Assembly (NCBI GenBank): GCA_028023455.1
Contig: JAQFVV010012400.1
Span: 10,220,248-10,284,247, forward strand
Length of the DNA stretch: 64,000 nt
Direction: 5' to 3'
From: Epiperipatus broadwayi
Lineage: Eukaryota; Onychophora; Udeonychophora; Euonychophora; Peripatidae
The notes below the pieces were generated by a model. The model saw nothing but the letters and a program-made list of their open reading frames with translations. It was not told the DNA's origin and ran no database searches. Shown in pieces: positions 33,997 to 44,612 of this stretch. A program made the position numbers and the translations under genes. The first letter of the stretch is position 1. Every line of letters begins with the position of its first letter.

Positions 33997-35954
33997 GTAC
34001 CGAGTACATGGCAGCTATTACCATCTGTCTATACTTTATGGGCTTTTTTTCTGTTTTTGTTTTATGTAATATTAAAAGTTAATGTTTTTAGTTTCACATT
34101 AGTATTCATTAGCTATATGTAGCCAAAACATTACAACTTCCATGATTTTTTTCAATAAAGTTTTATTCCAGTTCATTTCTTAATATAATTAATTTTTCAA
34201 TGGAAGTTTTTTCATCCATCCAATTCTCAATTATTTTCTGTAGCATGTTTATTTAAATATCAAACTTATATTATAAAATGTTTTGATATTATTCATGTTT
34301 CACATTATTCATGTTTCACATTTGCATAACACATTAGTCAATACATACATATATAAGAACACCTAATTTACTGGGCACCTGATTTCATTAATTTCTAAAT
34401 ACTCTTAAACAAACTGGAAACATATTTTTTCTCTTTTTCTTTCTTTTTGTCAATATCAATCATTAGTGAGCTCATTTCATGTGTACATTAAACTTTTGAC
34501 AATATCAAAATCAATTAATCAATTTTGCTAGTCCCTATTGCTCTCTTCCTTCCAAGTGTTACTGTATTTGTTTTGGCCACTTTTATGTGTAAAACATTTT
34601 TTCCCCTTTCATTTGCATCTCTAATTTTATTTTAGTATTTACTCATTTCTTCACTGATTACTAAGTTGCTTACATATTGTAAATGTCAATTTGTTATGCT
34701 TTTTATTAATGGGGGAGGGGGGGTTGTGATTTTATTCTTTGCTCTATCTGGATACTTAATGCATTTTTAATGACAGAAGCATAAAAATATCTTTGCAAAC
34801 TGGTGATTATTTACTCTTTTGCAAGTTGTTAAAAGTGGACAGAAACCAGTCTTACATTGCAGTGAGAGTGGTATAGCATACAAATATTGATCTATCAACA
34901 TGCACATGGAGATTTAGATGTTTGAACTCTAGCTCACTTAAATTAGTGAAGGGTTTTATGATGTGCATGCATTATGAGAAAAAATGGTTTGAATTTCTGC
35001 AATGGATGATATTGTGCCATGACGGAGTTGAGATGAGAGGTGTGCTGATACCATTTTGCAATATGTAAAAAGTAAATAGTAACCTGTTCCATACTATTAT
35101 TTTACCTGCTGCATGAAAGCTTTTCATAAAATGTATGCATAATGATAAGAAGAATAGTCTGAGTTTTTGCTCCAGCAGATGATTGTGACAAAATGGAGAT
35201 GAGTTCATAAATGCATCAATATAAACAAAAAAAATTGAAAGTGATGAATATGTTTAGTGAAATTGTGTCTTTTTTTTGTGCTTTTTTCAGTTTCAAAACA
35301 GTTTATAAATTCCCCATATAATTTTATAACTGCTTTTAAATTATCATAGATATTTTTTAGAAGATCAACTTATACTATCTACTCCATATAACTGAAGTAT
35401 TAATCTTAAGCATCATAAGCCTGCAAACAAAAAAGAAAAGATATAAGTTCTTTCTTTTTCTGAGCTGTCTCTAAAATAAGGCAGATGATAATATTATCAA
35501 ATTTAGATTTATTAAATGACTCATTAACATTGATAATTAAAATTTATGATTAAAAAATTTTCTGACTAATTATCTTATTTTCTTTTTATTTGTTTTATTT
35601 CTCTTTATCCCAGACTGACTATTACTTTATTGAGAACATTTTATAATTTCTTTTTTTCTAAAAATGTATGTGAACTAATGTCGATTTTTCAAGTTTAATT
35701 CAGTATTTTAAATCCTTTGTTTCTTTTCTGTACATTATTCCAGCAAAAGTTTTTATCTTATCCATTCCATTTTAGGTTTTTACAATCTCTAATGATCCCA
35801 TTTAAGAACTGTCTCATATTGCAATTTTATTAAACATATATGGGACAGTTTTATTTTAGCATTTTAGCTCTCATAACAATGTCAATATCTTTTCCATCTT
35901 TTCCAAATATATTACTTATGATAACTCTTCCTTGCTATCAATATATATCTGTTA
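33997..35954. other. AT-rich stretch with a weak duplication
   Basis: 34963-35045 and 35129-35212 look like diverged copies (TGCATTATGA..GATGATATTGTG versus TGCATAATGA..GATGATTGTGAC). A G-rich run lies at 34712-34726. No gene recognised. Confidence 0.4.
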
Positions 35955-36117
35955 GACACATCTGTTTTCTCTCTTCTAATCATCAGTTTTTATGTTCTTG
36001 CAAGCACTTTCCAATGGGATAACTGCTCTTACCAATATATATTCTTCCACATTCACATGGTATTTCATAGATGCAGTTTTTCTTTTCAGCATTTCAAGTT
36101 TAGGCTTTGTAGATGTT
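35955..36117 (-). pseudogene. P1 coding segment, inverted 5' piece
   Basis: The minus strand gives STKPKLEMLKRK and, in shifted frames, the GIY-YIG start (YEIPCEC-like, YIG). It abuts the plus-strand continuation at 36118 with a short overlap (GACACATCTGTTTTCTCTC at 35955 and its complement near 36122). The result is one element whose 5' part is flipped, as made by twin priming. Confidence 0.75.
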
Positions 36118-36402
36118 AGAAGAGAGAAAACAGATGTGTCTAAGGTAGAAGACCATGTATGTGGCAATGAACATATGTTCAATTGGGAAAATACAAAAAT
36201 ATTGGATAGAGAAGAAAAGGTACAGAGAAGAAAATTTAAAGAAGCTGCTCACATAACAATGGCAAAAAATTTTCATAAGCCAACCTAATGTGACTATACA
36301 TAATGTATGGAAAACATTAATCAACTTTTCTCTGTGAAAAAATGGAGAAATCAGGAACAACCTCATAGATAAGTATATGAAATTTCTACAGCTGTTGTTT
36401 TT

Positions 36403-36485
36403 GGCAGGATGGCTCAGTTGTTAGAGCGTTGCCTTAAAATTCAATACTCAAGAATCTAAGGATCCAGGTTCGAATTATATGCTAG
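36403..36485 (+). other. tRNA-like module of P1
   Basis: GGCAGGATGGCTCAGTTG with A box TGGCTCAGTTG, TTAGAGCGTTG, a CCTTA/TAAGG 5-bp stem (36432-36436, 36457-36461) enclosing a 20-base loop, then B box GGTTCGAATT. It resembles a tRNA with an enlarged anticodon loop but lacks a convincing acceptor stem. Confidence 0.65.
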
Positions 36486-36506
36486 AACTGTCACTGATCA
36501 GTCCAG

Positions 36507-36553
36507 CAACACCTGAAGAAGAAGAGAAAATAATACCTCTCAAAACATTGTGC
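36507..36553 (+). ncRNA. Hammerhead-like motif, P1
   Basis: CTGAAGA (36513-36519), hairpin AAGAG...CTCTC, then AAAAC (36542-36546) in place of GAAAC and ATTGTGC. Confidence 0.5.
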
Positions 36554-37498
36554 ATATACTAACCTGCTTGATGTGTTATTATTAATAGTTGAATGTATTT
36601 GAAATATTTAAATAAAATTAAATTTTTCTAAAGACATTCAATACGCATATTTGATGATGGAAATAGTCCAATATAAAAATGCAACTAGAACACCATCATC
36701 ACAAAGCTTCAGGAAAACACACACTCGTAGATCTATACCTTTTTTTCATCACCATCGTGCACAATTATTTTCAATGAAAAGACATTATTAGGTAGAACAA
36801 AGAGAGTTTCTGATAACAGTCATTTTCACCAAGATATCTATGCTACTAAAAAAATACTTCTTCATAATGGTTTTGATCACAGGATTATTAATAGGGCTTA
36901 TTTATATAATAAGAAAAAAGGTTTTGATATTTCAAAAGTTAAGACAATTCTGCCATATATAAAGAGAGTAACTGATAAAATTTCTCATGTTTTAAAGAAA
37001 AATAATATCCACACAATTTATACTACATTTAAAAAAATTAATGAAGTATTTCCATGCCCTAAAAATAAAATTCCATTGGAGGTCATAGTGTATATAAAAT
37101 TCCATGTGGGATTTGTTTACAGTCTTACATTGGAAGAACACATTTTGGCAGTTAGAGAAAAATCTAATGCAGCAGCCATTTATTCACACATTAAATTTAA
37201 AACCATGACATTAATTTTAATAAAACACATATTCTGGCAGAAATTAAACAATATGACAGAGTCTGTTAAGGGAAGCTATAGAGATTTTTAAAAGTCCTAA
37301 GACAATTAATGGAAAATGTGAATTAAAGAAAATTAACAATATTTGGAAAAAACTATTGGAGGATAAATATTTTTTAAAACTTCTCAACCAACAGAATTTG
37401 AGAATGAGGAGAAAATAACAAAGGAAAAGATAATGATTTTAATTCTCACCACATACATTCCTATGATTTGAGAAAGAAGAAATTCTGAGGAAAGTATT

Positions 37499-37636
37499 CT
37501 GAGGAAAGTACTTATTATTTCTCATGTGTCATAGCATCGGCTGGGAAGTGAACCCACTAACCCAGGACAACTGCTTGTTAGGCAGCTGTGCTGACCTCTC
37601 GACCACCAACACTTGACAATGTACTGAAACATCAGC
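37499..37636 (+). ncRNA. P3 hammerhead split by a SINE
   Basis: CTGAGGA at 37499-37505 with AAGTAC just after; GTACT-GAAAC-ATCAG resumes at 37621. In the copy at 21065 the two halves are 20 bases apart. The insertion lies in the stem II loop. Confidence 0.7.
37521..37619 (-). mobile_element. tRNA-derived SINE, subfamily a
   Basis: The minus strand reads GTCAAGTGTTGGTGGTCGAG, GCTGCCTAACAAGCAG, B box GGTTCACTTCC, CCGATGCTATGACACATGAG. It interrupts the P3 3' UTR. Confidence 0.88.
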
Positions 37637-37660
37637 TATTTAGCTGTTATATTTTTATAA

Positions 37661-37712
37661 CATGGAGGAAATAATACTATGAATTCATCACTTATCCATG
37701 AGAACATTAGAA

Positions 37713-37749
<37 letters not shown>

Positions 37750-38407
37750 CTTTAAATGTTAATATATATTACTAAATATAATTCAAAGTAAATACAGAGC
37801 TAAAACGTGTGAAGTTGTCAACCTGGGCCTACTGAATAATGCTGTTTCAGTATAAAGGACCATGTTGGATCATTTATCTCTTTAGGTATATTGAAATAAA
37901 AAATTTATTAAGCCATGTTTACATACGTTTTAAGTTTTAATGTGGCTTGAATTATATCTAAAATCAGAAAATCATCACCTTTAATATCTGAGACTATGAA
38001 AATAGTCGTTTTATTTTTACATGATTTTTATGACAAAAAAAAAAAAAAGAGTTGTTACATGAGATCAATTCCGTTTGTCTTATTATGTGTGTTTTTTCCT
38101 CAATAAAATGACTATTTTAAAACTGCATTCAAAAATAAAGTAGCCAATGCAGGTCAACCAAAAAGAATATGGAAAATGTGACACCATAACTATAAGAATT
38201 TTTTAAAAATGAATTTAAATTGAACATAGTGTTATTAATATAAGATAGAAATAACTTATGATGAAAATTATAGAATGGCCAATATAATCAAAATGAATAA
38301 GGCCTTTATCAAGTGGATATTTATAAGAAATATATAATCTGAGTTGAATTGATGATAGATAGATCATTATAAAAATAAGCTTTATTGTGAAATGACATTA
38401 AAATTTC
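37661..38407. other. AT-rich stretch with (TA)n
   Basis: A (TA)n run at 37714-37745 and an A13 run near 38036. No gene seen. Confidence 0.5.
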
Positions 38408-38555
38408 ATCACCATGGGATTTGGGCATTCTGCCATCAGATTTTCAATGGTATGGATGGCTGAAGAGTTGGAGGTTGGAGTAGATTGAAAGCCTGTCCAT
38501 TAAAATATGAAGATTTGCTTTCTTAATATAAACTAAGCACTGATTGTATATATAT
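38408..38555 (+). mobile_element. Family W copy 1, first half
   Basis: CATCAGATTTTCAATGG, GGATGGCTGAAGAGTTGGAG and GAGCACTGATT-like blocks match the W copies at 41100 and 48955. It is cut at the TATAT tract by the LTR at 38556 and resumes at 40757. Confidence 0.75.
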
Positions 38556-40756
38556 TGTAACGAGCACAGATGTTCGTTACATTGGTTTTTTTTTTTATTT
38601 ATTAAACATGAAAGTGAATTAAAAAGTTCGCATTTAAAAATTTTCTTTAAGAAGTAAAAATTGAAACTAAATATCATCTTAAACTCATATATATTAAATC
38701 GCACAGATTAAAAAAATTATTAAAATAAAACTGTATTAAAAATAGAAAAGGTATTTTAAAAACAAAAACTTAAAAAGATTTAGAGATAAAAATATATCTT
38801 TAATCTTGAAAAACACAGAAATTAATCAGAAATGGAAATGATTGTTAATTAGTTAAATGTAAACCAGACTTGGGCATTTAAATGTAAAAACATCGGTCAG
38901 ATAGAAAAACAATAGAAACAAATAGCCAATGAAAGAAATCCATCGGGAAATCGGACCTCAGCGAAAGGATCATCACATCGATGACATAATGCCAAGTCAA
39001 TCCTTCGAATACGTATAAAAGGAAAATTTGGAAATTATTAATTAGTTAGTGATCATGATTATTATGATGTGACAGATAGGTGTTAGTACGGAGGTGCGGG
39101 AGAAGGAATTGAAGAGACGCACGATTCAATCCCTTCAGTTCTGCTAAGAAAGAAAGAGAAATGAACTATCGTTTTCTACATTGAGGACTAGTTAAAGCAA
39201 AAATCTCCAGATGGATAAATAAATCGGCCTTCAGAATATTAACCTCTTTAGGACGGCGTGGGAATTTACGTTCATGGCAAGCAACGGATAAAGTTGGACG
39301 TTTTAAAAATCGTAAGAACTTTATATTCACTTGAAACAATAAGAACTCTAAATTTTAAAACTTTTTAGTAAATAATGCAATAGAATCCTATCTGACCAAA
39401 CTAAATTCTTCATTAATAATGTTATTTGATGTATTTGTTATTTATTTATTTAAAATCATTTCCATTTATTTAACTTTGTTCTTTAAGTTTATTTATGATT
39501 TCTGTTTTCCGATAAATTAAAATATATCAATATTAAACTTAAGTCGGGCGTGAATGGCTGTATAGATTTGTAAAGTTATATTAGGGGAGGGTAATCTTAG
39601 GTTATTTGTGTCGTTGTTAAATTGGGTCAATGGATTGGATATATTGATGTAGTTAGTAGATGTAGTCGGAGATTCGCTACTGGCAGAATCGCTTCATATG
39701 CCGCACTCTCCCGTTTTGCCTATGGAAGAAATTATAAGACGCAGAGTGCAGTTCCTTTCTATGGAGTTTTTTTTATTGCTCTTCTTGTCTGATAGATGTC
39801 ATATTCCTATTTCTCGAGAGGCAATTTCTTTTCTTAACTTTTGGTGCCGCCGTATTTCGTATTACATTGAATACATCGATATATCAGATGGATAGATGCC
39901 AGTTTGACTGCGAATTTTAGCCTAAGGTTAAATAGGGATAGAATGTTTATTTTCAAAAGCAAATTTATGTAGTCTATTCATACTCGACCCTAAATAAAAA
40001 TGCATTAAATTTAAATTGTTTATGGACGCTTGCATGGATTGGTTATCGGTTAAGTATGTTTTGGGTTTTCATATTTGATCAAAATATATAGACATTCGAT
40101 AAATAATGATACCTTACGGTGAGTATCTAAAATGTATTTATTCGGATGTCTTTTAAGTCATTGGTGACAATGCAAGTATCTTATGGTGAATACTACTGGG
40201 TTACTTATAAATTTCCCTCTGCAATTGCCAGTATCAATGATTTTATGTTTTGATCGTTTATGTTTACTTTGAAATGTTTTTAACCGTGTAATCTATGTAA
40301 CCGATCTATAGCAACATATTAAAACAAGCTTTTATAATCCCATCTGTGCGAACTTAATAAAAATGTAAATTTATAATATAATAGAAATTAAAATGTAAAT
40401 TAAAATCTAAGGTAAAGTTAAAAATAATGTTAAATGTTAAAATGTAAAACTAATACTAAAATAATTTTAAATCTTATATATATGTGCATGGATAAATGTT
40501 TGTATGTTAATTGCTGGCAGTGGCTTATTTTATTCTTTTTTTATATATATTCTTAGATTATCTTATTAAATCTCTGCTATTCCACTGATCTAGTGACATG
40601 GGCTAACGACCGGAATCAAAATTAAAAAAAAAAAAAAAATTTTTTTTTTTTTTTGACTGACGTATCTGCCTACTTTATAAATTTTTCTAGGTTCATATGC
40701 CTAGATGACGCCCTGTAGTGCAGTTTACGTTAAGTGTTTTTCTCCGGATCGTTACA
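38556..40756. mobile_element. Solo LTR, Gypsy-like, 2201 bp
   Basis: Begins TGTAACGA and ends TCGTTACA, the TG...CA inverted ends typical of Gypsy LTRs, flanked by a 4-bp duplication ATAT (38552-38555, 40757-40760). The interruption is proven by the W element it splits. Base composition is less AT-rich than the surroundings. A TATA box (TATAAAAGG, 39014-39022) would place a start near 39045. No gag or pol frame, primer-binding site or second LTR was found, so it is read as a solo LTR. Strand cannot be fixed except that the TATA box suggests plus. Confidence 0.75.
39014..39022 (+). promoter_or_regulatory. TATA box in LTR
   Basis: TATAAAAGG in a locally GC-richer setting inside the LTR; spacing to other LTR signals unknown. 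Confidence 0.5.
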
Positions 40757-41042
40757 ATATATATATATGTGGGGGGGGGAATGATGTTCTGGACGTACTG
40801 ATGAGTGCTGGTTTAGCATGAAATACATATATTGGTGATTATTTATCTCTTCTACATGTGTGTGGTCAGGTGTATCAGTTGTATGAGATAGTGTGGATAG
40901 TTGAAGGGTGCTTGAAAATCTCTGTTCAAACCCCCTATACTTACAATTAAGCTCCCAGGTTTGTGAAGAGTGCCTGGTTTTCAAATATTTACATATCAAG
41001 CTTGTATCCTGTCCATCCCTCTTATATATATTTAAATGGATA
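40757..41042 (+). mobile_element. Family W copy 1, second half
   Basis: Resumes with (AT)n, a G9 run and ATGATGTTCTGGAC, carries a hammerhead at 40790-40840, then a region with TGTATCAGTTGTATGAG and TCTGTTCAAACCCC that may be worn A and B boxes. Directly followed by W copy 2 in the same orientation. Confidence 0.75.
40790..40840 (+). ncRNA. Hammerhead ribozyme motif, family W copy 1
   Basis: CTGATGA (40798-40804), stem II GTGCT/AGCAT around GGTTT (5 bp), GAAA (40820-40823), stem III made from ATAC and ATAT (ancestrally GTAT), A at 40831 as the cleavage residue, then TTGGT. The 5' side of stem I (CGTA) pairs poorly here; in copy 3 it is ACCAA and pairs fully. The catalytic core is intact. Confidence 0.75.
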
Positions 41043-41099
41043 CAGTCCTATACATAAGGAGTCAGAGTGACTTCAGGTCAACATGGGCATGGCAATAAT

Positions 41100-41455
41100 A
41101 TTAGCATCAGATTTTTATCATCAGATTTTCAATGATATGGATGGCTGAAGAGTTGGAGGTTGGAGTAGATTGAAAGCCTGTCCATTAAAGTATGAAGATT
41201 TGCTATCTTAATATAAACTGAGCACTGATTATATATATATGTGGGAAATGATGTTCTGGACCTACTGATGAGTGCTGGTTCAGCATGAAATATATATATT
41301 GATTATTATTTATTTTGTACATGTGTGTGATCATGTGCAACAGTAGTATGAGGTAGTGTCAATATCTGAAGAGTGCTTGAAAGTTTGTATTCAAATTCGC
41401 TATATTTATAATTAAGCTCCAGGTATATGAAGAATGCCTGTATTTCAATTATTTT
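41100..41455 (+). mobile_element. Family W copy 2, tandem to copy 1
   Basis: Full unit: CATCAGATTTTCAATGA, GGATGGCTGAAGAGTTGGAG, GAGCACTGATTATATATAT, the hammerhead, then CATGTGTGTGATCATGTG and TATGAAGAATGCCTG. No coding frame. Tandem, ribozyme-bearing, non-coding units of a few hundred bases fit the retrozyme type of non-autonomous retroelement. Confidence 0.78.
41259..41302 (+). ncRNA. Hammerhead ribozyme motif, family W copy 2
   Basis: CTGATGA (41265-41271), GTGCT/AGCAT stem II, GAAA (41287-41290), then TATATATA, a fully self-complementary stem III variant, and TTGAT. The intact core lies 467 bases downstream of the copy 1 core. Confidence 0.75.
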
Positions 41456-42789
41456 TAAATAATAAGTAGTTTTAATAAATTATGTTAAGAAAATATCATG
41501 CTATCACTAATAATGACTAAGAGGCAATATTTGACTATAATGCTCTATTTATTAGTATTTATCTACCATTTATGCAGTTTACATGTGGATTATTCAAAAA
41601 TTATATATATGTAAACCTAATTGGAGTTGATTCATCTTTCTTTAGCTATAAACAACACGCCCACAAATTTACCATACATCAACAAACTGTACAAAGGCTA
41701 GAAGAGCCAGTGGTATCCATCTTAATTTGCCAATGATGCTGAAATTTATTTCAGTAACTTAATGAAAACAAGAGAATAACAGTATTAAATTAAAAGAGAG
41801 AAAAAGAGTGTAAACACATGACTAGTTAAATGTGTTCAGAATACACACTGAATGCATAAGTTTAATAAGTTAACTGAAAAATAATGATTGTGCTCATACA
41901 GGTAACCACAGAAGTATAAAATTTAAGGGTTCAAATTTTATGAATTTCTATTTTTTTTTATGTATTGTTGTTTTTTTAAATTGTGAATGGGAGATGAGTT
42001 TATAAATATAGAAAAATTGCAACATTAATAGTAACTTTTATTTTGTATTTTAACATTTAAAAACTTGTTGGAAAAATATATATCTATGATAGATATCTGA
42101 TTGTTTCATAATGACCTGAATAAACATCCACAATTCACATACATATGAACCTCAAGGTGTAGACATGGCAAGAATGTGTTAACTTATAAAACATGACTCA
42201 TGTGGATTAGTATTGTCCCATTAAAAATTACCATGTTTGGTATTAACAAGCAAAAAACAAAATGCTAGTGCAAGAAATTTAATCAATTTAAAATTGAATA
42301 TAAAATGTATTCATATTATAAAATAAACATTTCCTGAACAATAATTGTTTCTCAAATTATGATTTAAAAAAAAATTGAAACTTATTGCTTCACATTTCTG
42401 TTTTTATAATCACTTTTATTGTGTCTGGATTATCTTTTACATATTACTACTGAGTATATAAATATAAAATCATCAGAAATAATTATAGTTCTTTTTCTCA
42501 CTTCCACAATGGAGATTCTTATAAAATCCCAAGAGCAGCTGATTAGTCTTGTATTCTTTTTAGTTTTCTGGTCAATGATTTTAGAAGTACAATCAGTAAA
42601 AGAAGTATTTCAGTGAATAAAAGCAGCTATAGATTTATTACAAAAAATATCAATATTTCAGAGCATATCCAAGGTGCTTAATAAGTTATATAAACAATAA
42701 CAACAAAAATCTCTTAAAAGTGTTGCTGTATCTCCATTCTACAAAAGACTAATTTTGACTTGCAGAATTATTGGTCAATCAGATAGTTA
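41456..42789. other. AT-rich stretch, nothing recognised
   Basis: A 65-codon frame at 42419 is hydrophobic and not recognised. Confidence 0.45.
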
Positions 42790-42960
42790 AGAATGCTCTG
42801 ATGAAGACTGCAGGACAGTCGAAACTGTCAGGAAAATAAAGAAATTATATTTAAAAAATTTTGCATTAAAGTGTATATGAGGGGAGTTATTGTAAGCAAT
42901 ATATATGAAGAAATGCAAAGAAAGTAAAGGAGAAGAATAAGAATATACTCCTGCCTATGT
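42790..42960 (+). mobile_element. Family V fragment
   Basis: Contains the V hammerhead and AAATAAAGAAATTATATTT downstream. The left limit is unclear. AAAGTAAAGGAGAAG near 42920 recurs at 49300. Confidence 0.5.
42796..42835 (+). ncRNA. Hammerhead motif, family V
   Basis: CTGATGA (42798-42804), stem II GACTG (42806-42810) with CAGTC (42816-42820), GAAAC (42821-42825), TGTC. The core is intact; stem III would be the minimal AC-T-GT with C as cleavage residue. Stem I pairing is weak (CT with AG only). Confidence 0.65.
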
Positions 42961-43115
42961 AAGTGTCATTATGCATCATCTCTTAGTCTGCCATACATAT
43001 CATATATTTAGAGCACATTCAGTCAATCAACAGTTGGTCTCTCACTTTTTCTTTTAATTTATTACTGCATAATTATATTATTAATTTTAGAAATTATATT
43101 GTATCATAGAACATA

Positions 43116-43313
43116 TCAAAATTACCCCCAATTCCTAACTCAACCAGACTAGCCAAAAAAGTAGACTCTAAAGCACAACCAATTATTTCATAGCTACAAG
43201 ACTTCTCAAGTGTAAAAATGAAGTCTGGTTGTAGCAGTAAAACCATTGGTTGTGTTTTAGAATTTATTTTTTGGGGCTAGTATGGTTGAGTTGTGAATTT
43301 GGGGTAATTTTGA
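43116..43313. repeat. 198-bp near-complete palindrome
   Basis: Arms of about 95 bases: TCAAAATTACCCCCAATTC outward at the left and GGGGTAATTTTGA at the right, meeting at GACTTCTCAAGTG...GAAGTC. A diverged copy of the right arm lies at 59160-59300, so it is a repeat family, perhaps a fold-back MITE. No target duplication was identified. Confidence 0.75.
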
Positions 43314-43684
43314 TTATTTATTGAATAGTTTAGCTTTATGCTTTTATTGTTGACATAGAACATATATATATATTCAAAACATATAATATATAAGATGTAG
43401 TATTATCAGTAGTTTCAACATGTGAAGATTTGAAATCAAATACTATGAATTCAGAAAGGATAAAATACATTTTTCATAATGGTTTGACTTTTCTAAAGAA
43501 TTTCTTCACTTCAACATTTTTTAAAATTATTTTCATGATTGTAATATTAGTATATATTAATATTACTTAAATTTTATCTAAAATATATTTTTTTAAATGT
43601 TGATACACACAGATAGTAATCTTAAAAACTTATTTAACCATTAAAATTTCAATTTATTTGTTAAATCGTTAATTCTTCCCATTT
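43314..43684. other. AT-rich stretch, nothing recognised
   Basis: No match noticed. Confidence 0.45.
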
Positions 43685-43795
43685 TCTGTAGAATTTGATT
43701 CAATCATAAAATGGTAGATTCTGGACCTAAGATTCTCTAATCACACATGGTTCTATCTCTTCTGTCACAAATTCCTGAATAATAAATCCATTCAA
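43685..43795 (-). repeat. Dispersed repeat R1, weak
   Basis: ATGGTAGATTCTGGACCTAA, then CCTGAATAATAAATCC follow the block order of the copy at 365, with strong divergence. Confidence 0.35.
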
Positions 43796-44504
43796 TTATT
43801 ATTATTTATATATATAAAATAATATTAAGTTTTTACAAGTCTTAACTCATTCATTTAGCTTTATTTAGCTCATCTTTATTTGGAGTCAAATTTTATAACT
43901 TTATTGAAATTAGAAAAAAAAAAGTTAAATATTTTGTCTAGAGATTAGTTTAAATTACAAATGTAAAAATAATAAAAGAAAATATGAAAAGAATATTTAT
44001 TTAAAAAAAACATAATTGTATGCATTGTTAAGATAATGATATAATTTGAAGTGATTGTAAAATTTAAAAACAAAAGAAAAAAAAGTATGTTATATATGAT
44101 ATTAGCAAATAACAGCAGACTCAACAGATAAACATTTTTGATACTTGGACACTTGATCTCTGTGTCTAAAAGAATCAGAACAATAACAAGACAGGCTAGG
44201 AAAACTTGCCTAAAAGGACATATGGTATAGATAACATATGCATGTAATTAAGCACCACTTGCTACACATATAGGCATGAAGTTAAACTTGTAATTTATAT
44301 ATGCTATTACATACTATAATTCCAATTTTTTAAATCTTTTCTTGGAGATATGTAAACATAACACAAAATGGGGAAAGAATCATAAATTATCTCTGTATTC
44401 TAAAAGTTTTGATTAGAAGAAAACTATTTATATGATTGCCAAAAATTAACTTTGATCTGATAATATCTGATAATACTTTTTAGAGTTTTGTATAATTTAG
44501 TGCA
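43796..44504. other. AT-rich stretch, nothing recognised
   Basis: No match noticed. Confidence 0.45.
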
Positions 44505-44612
44505 ATAATATCAAAGCAGGCACAGAAGCTCAACTTCTATGGACTGAGGCTCAGCTTTGTTATTCCAATGTCAAACTTTTTATGAATGCCCGAGCAATAA
44601 AACATCGGACTA
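44505..44612 (-). repeat. Dispersed repeat R1, weak
   Basis: TTATTCCAATGTCAAAC and ATGAATGCCCGAGCAATAAA blocks align with R1 at 440-480 and 51590. Confidence 0.35.

Larger units (their letters stand above)
36118..36680 (+). pseudogene. P1 PLE 3' part with tRNA-like module and hammerhead
   Basis: The frame to 36288 encodes the end of the GIY-YIG protein: REKTDVSKVEDHVC, HMFNWENTKILDREEK, KEAAHITMAKNFHKPT. About 115 bases of 3' UTR, then a tRNA-like module (36403-36485), a hammerhead-like motif (36507-36553), and the P1 tip ending GATGGAAATAGTCCAA near 36669. The same order appears, reversed, at 63123-64000, so tRNA-like module and ribozyme belong to the PLE and are not a separate SINE insertion. 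Confidence 0.82.
36815..37660 (+). pseudogene. PLE family P3, third copy
   Basis: The translated thumb region is clear: HFHQDIYAT, LLHNGFDHRIINRAYLYNKK, KVKTILPYIKRVTDKI, then VFPCPKNKIPLE, the GIY-YIG start (VYIKFHVG in a shifted frame), HILAVREKSNAAAIYSHIK and KINNIWKKLLEDKYF. Frame changes near 37080 and 37205 break it. A SINE (37521-37619) sits in the loop of its hammerhead. It starts a few residues further upstream than the copy at 20399 and is also 5' truncated. Confidence 0.8.

Noticed and set aside
36403-36485. Independent SINE inserted in P1
   Set aside because: The same module lies at the same place in P1 at 63320-63400, and no target duplication surrounds it.
38556-40756. Full LTR retrotransposon
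   Set aside because: 2.2 kb without gag, pol, primer-binding site or a second LTR; solo LTR is the simpler reading.
41100-41125. TCATCAG before W copy 2 as a minus-strand hammerhead
   Set aside because: No GAAA box or pairing on the minus strand.
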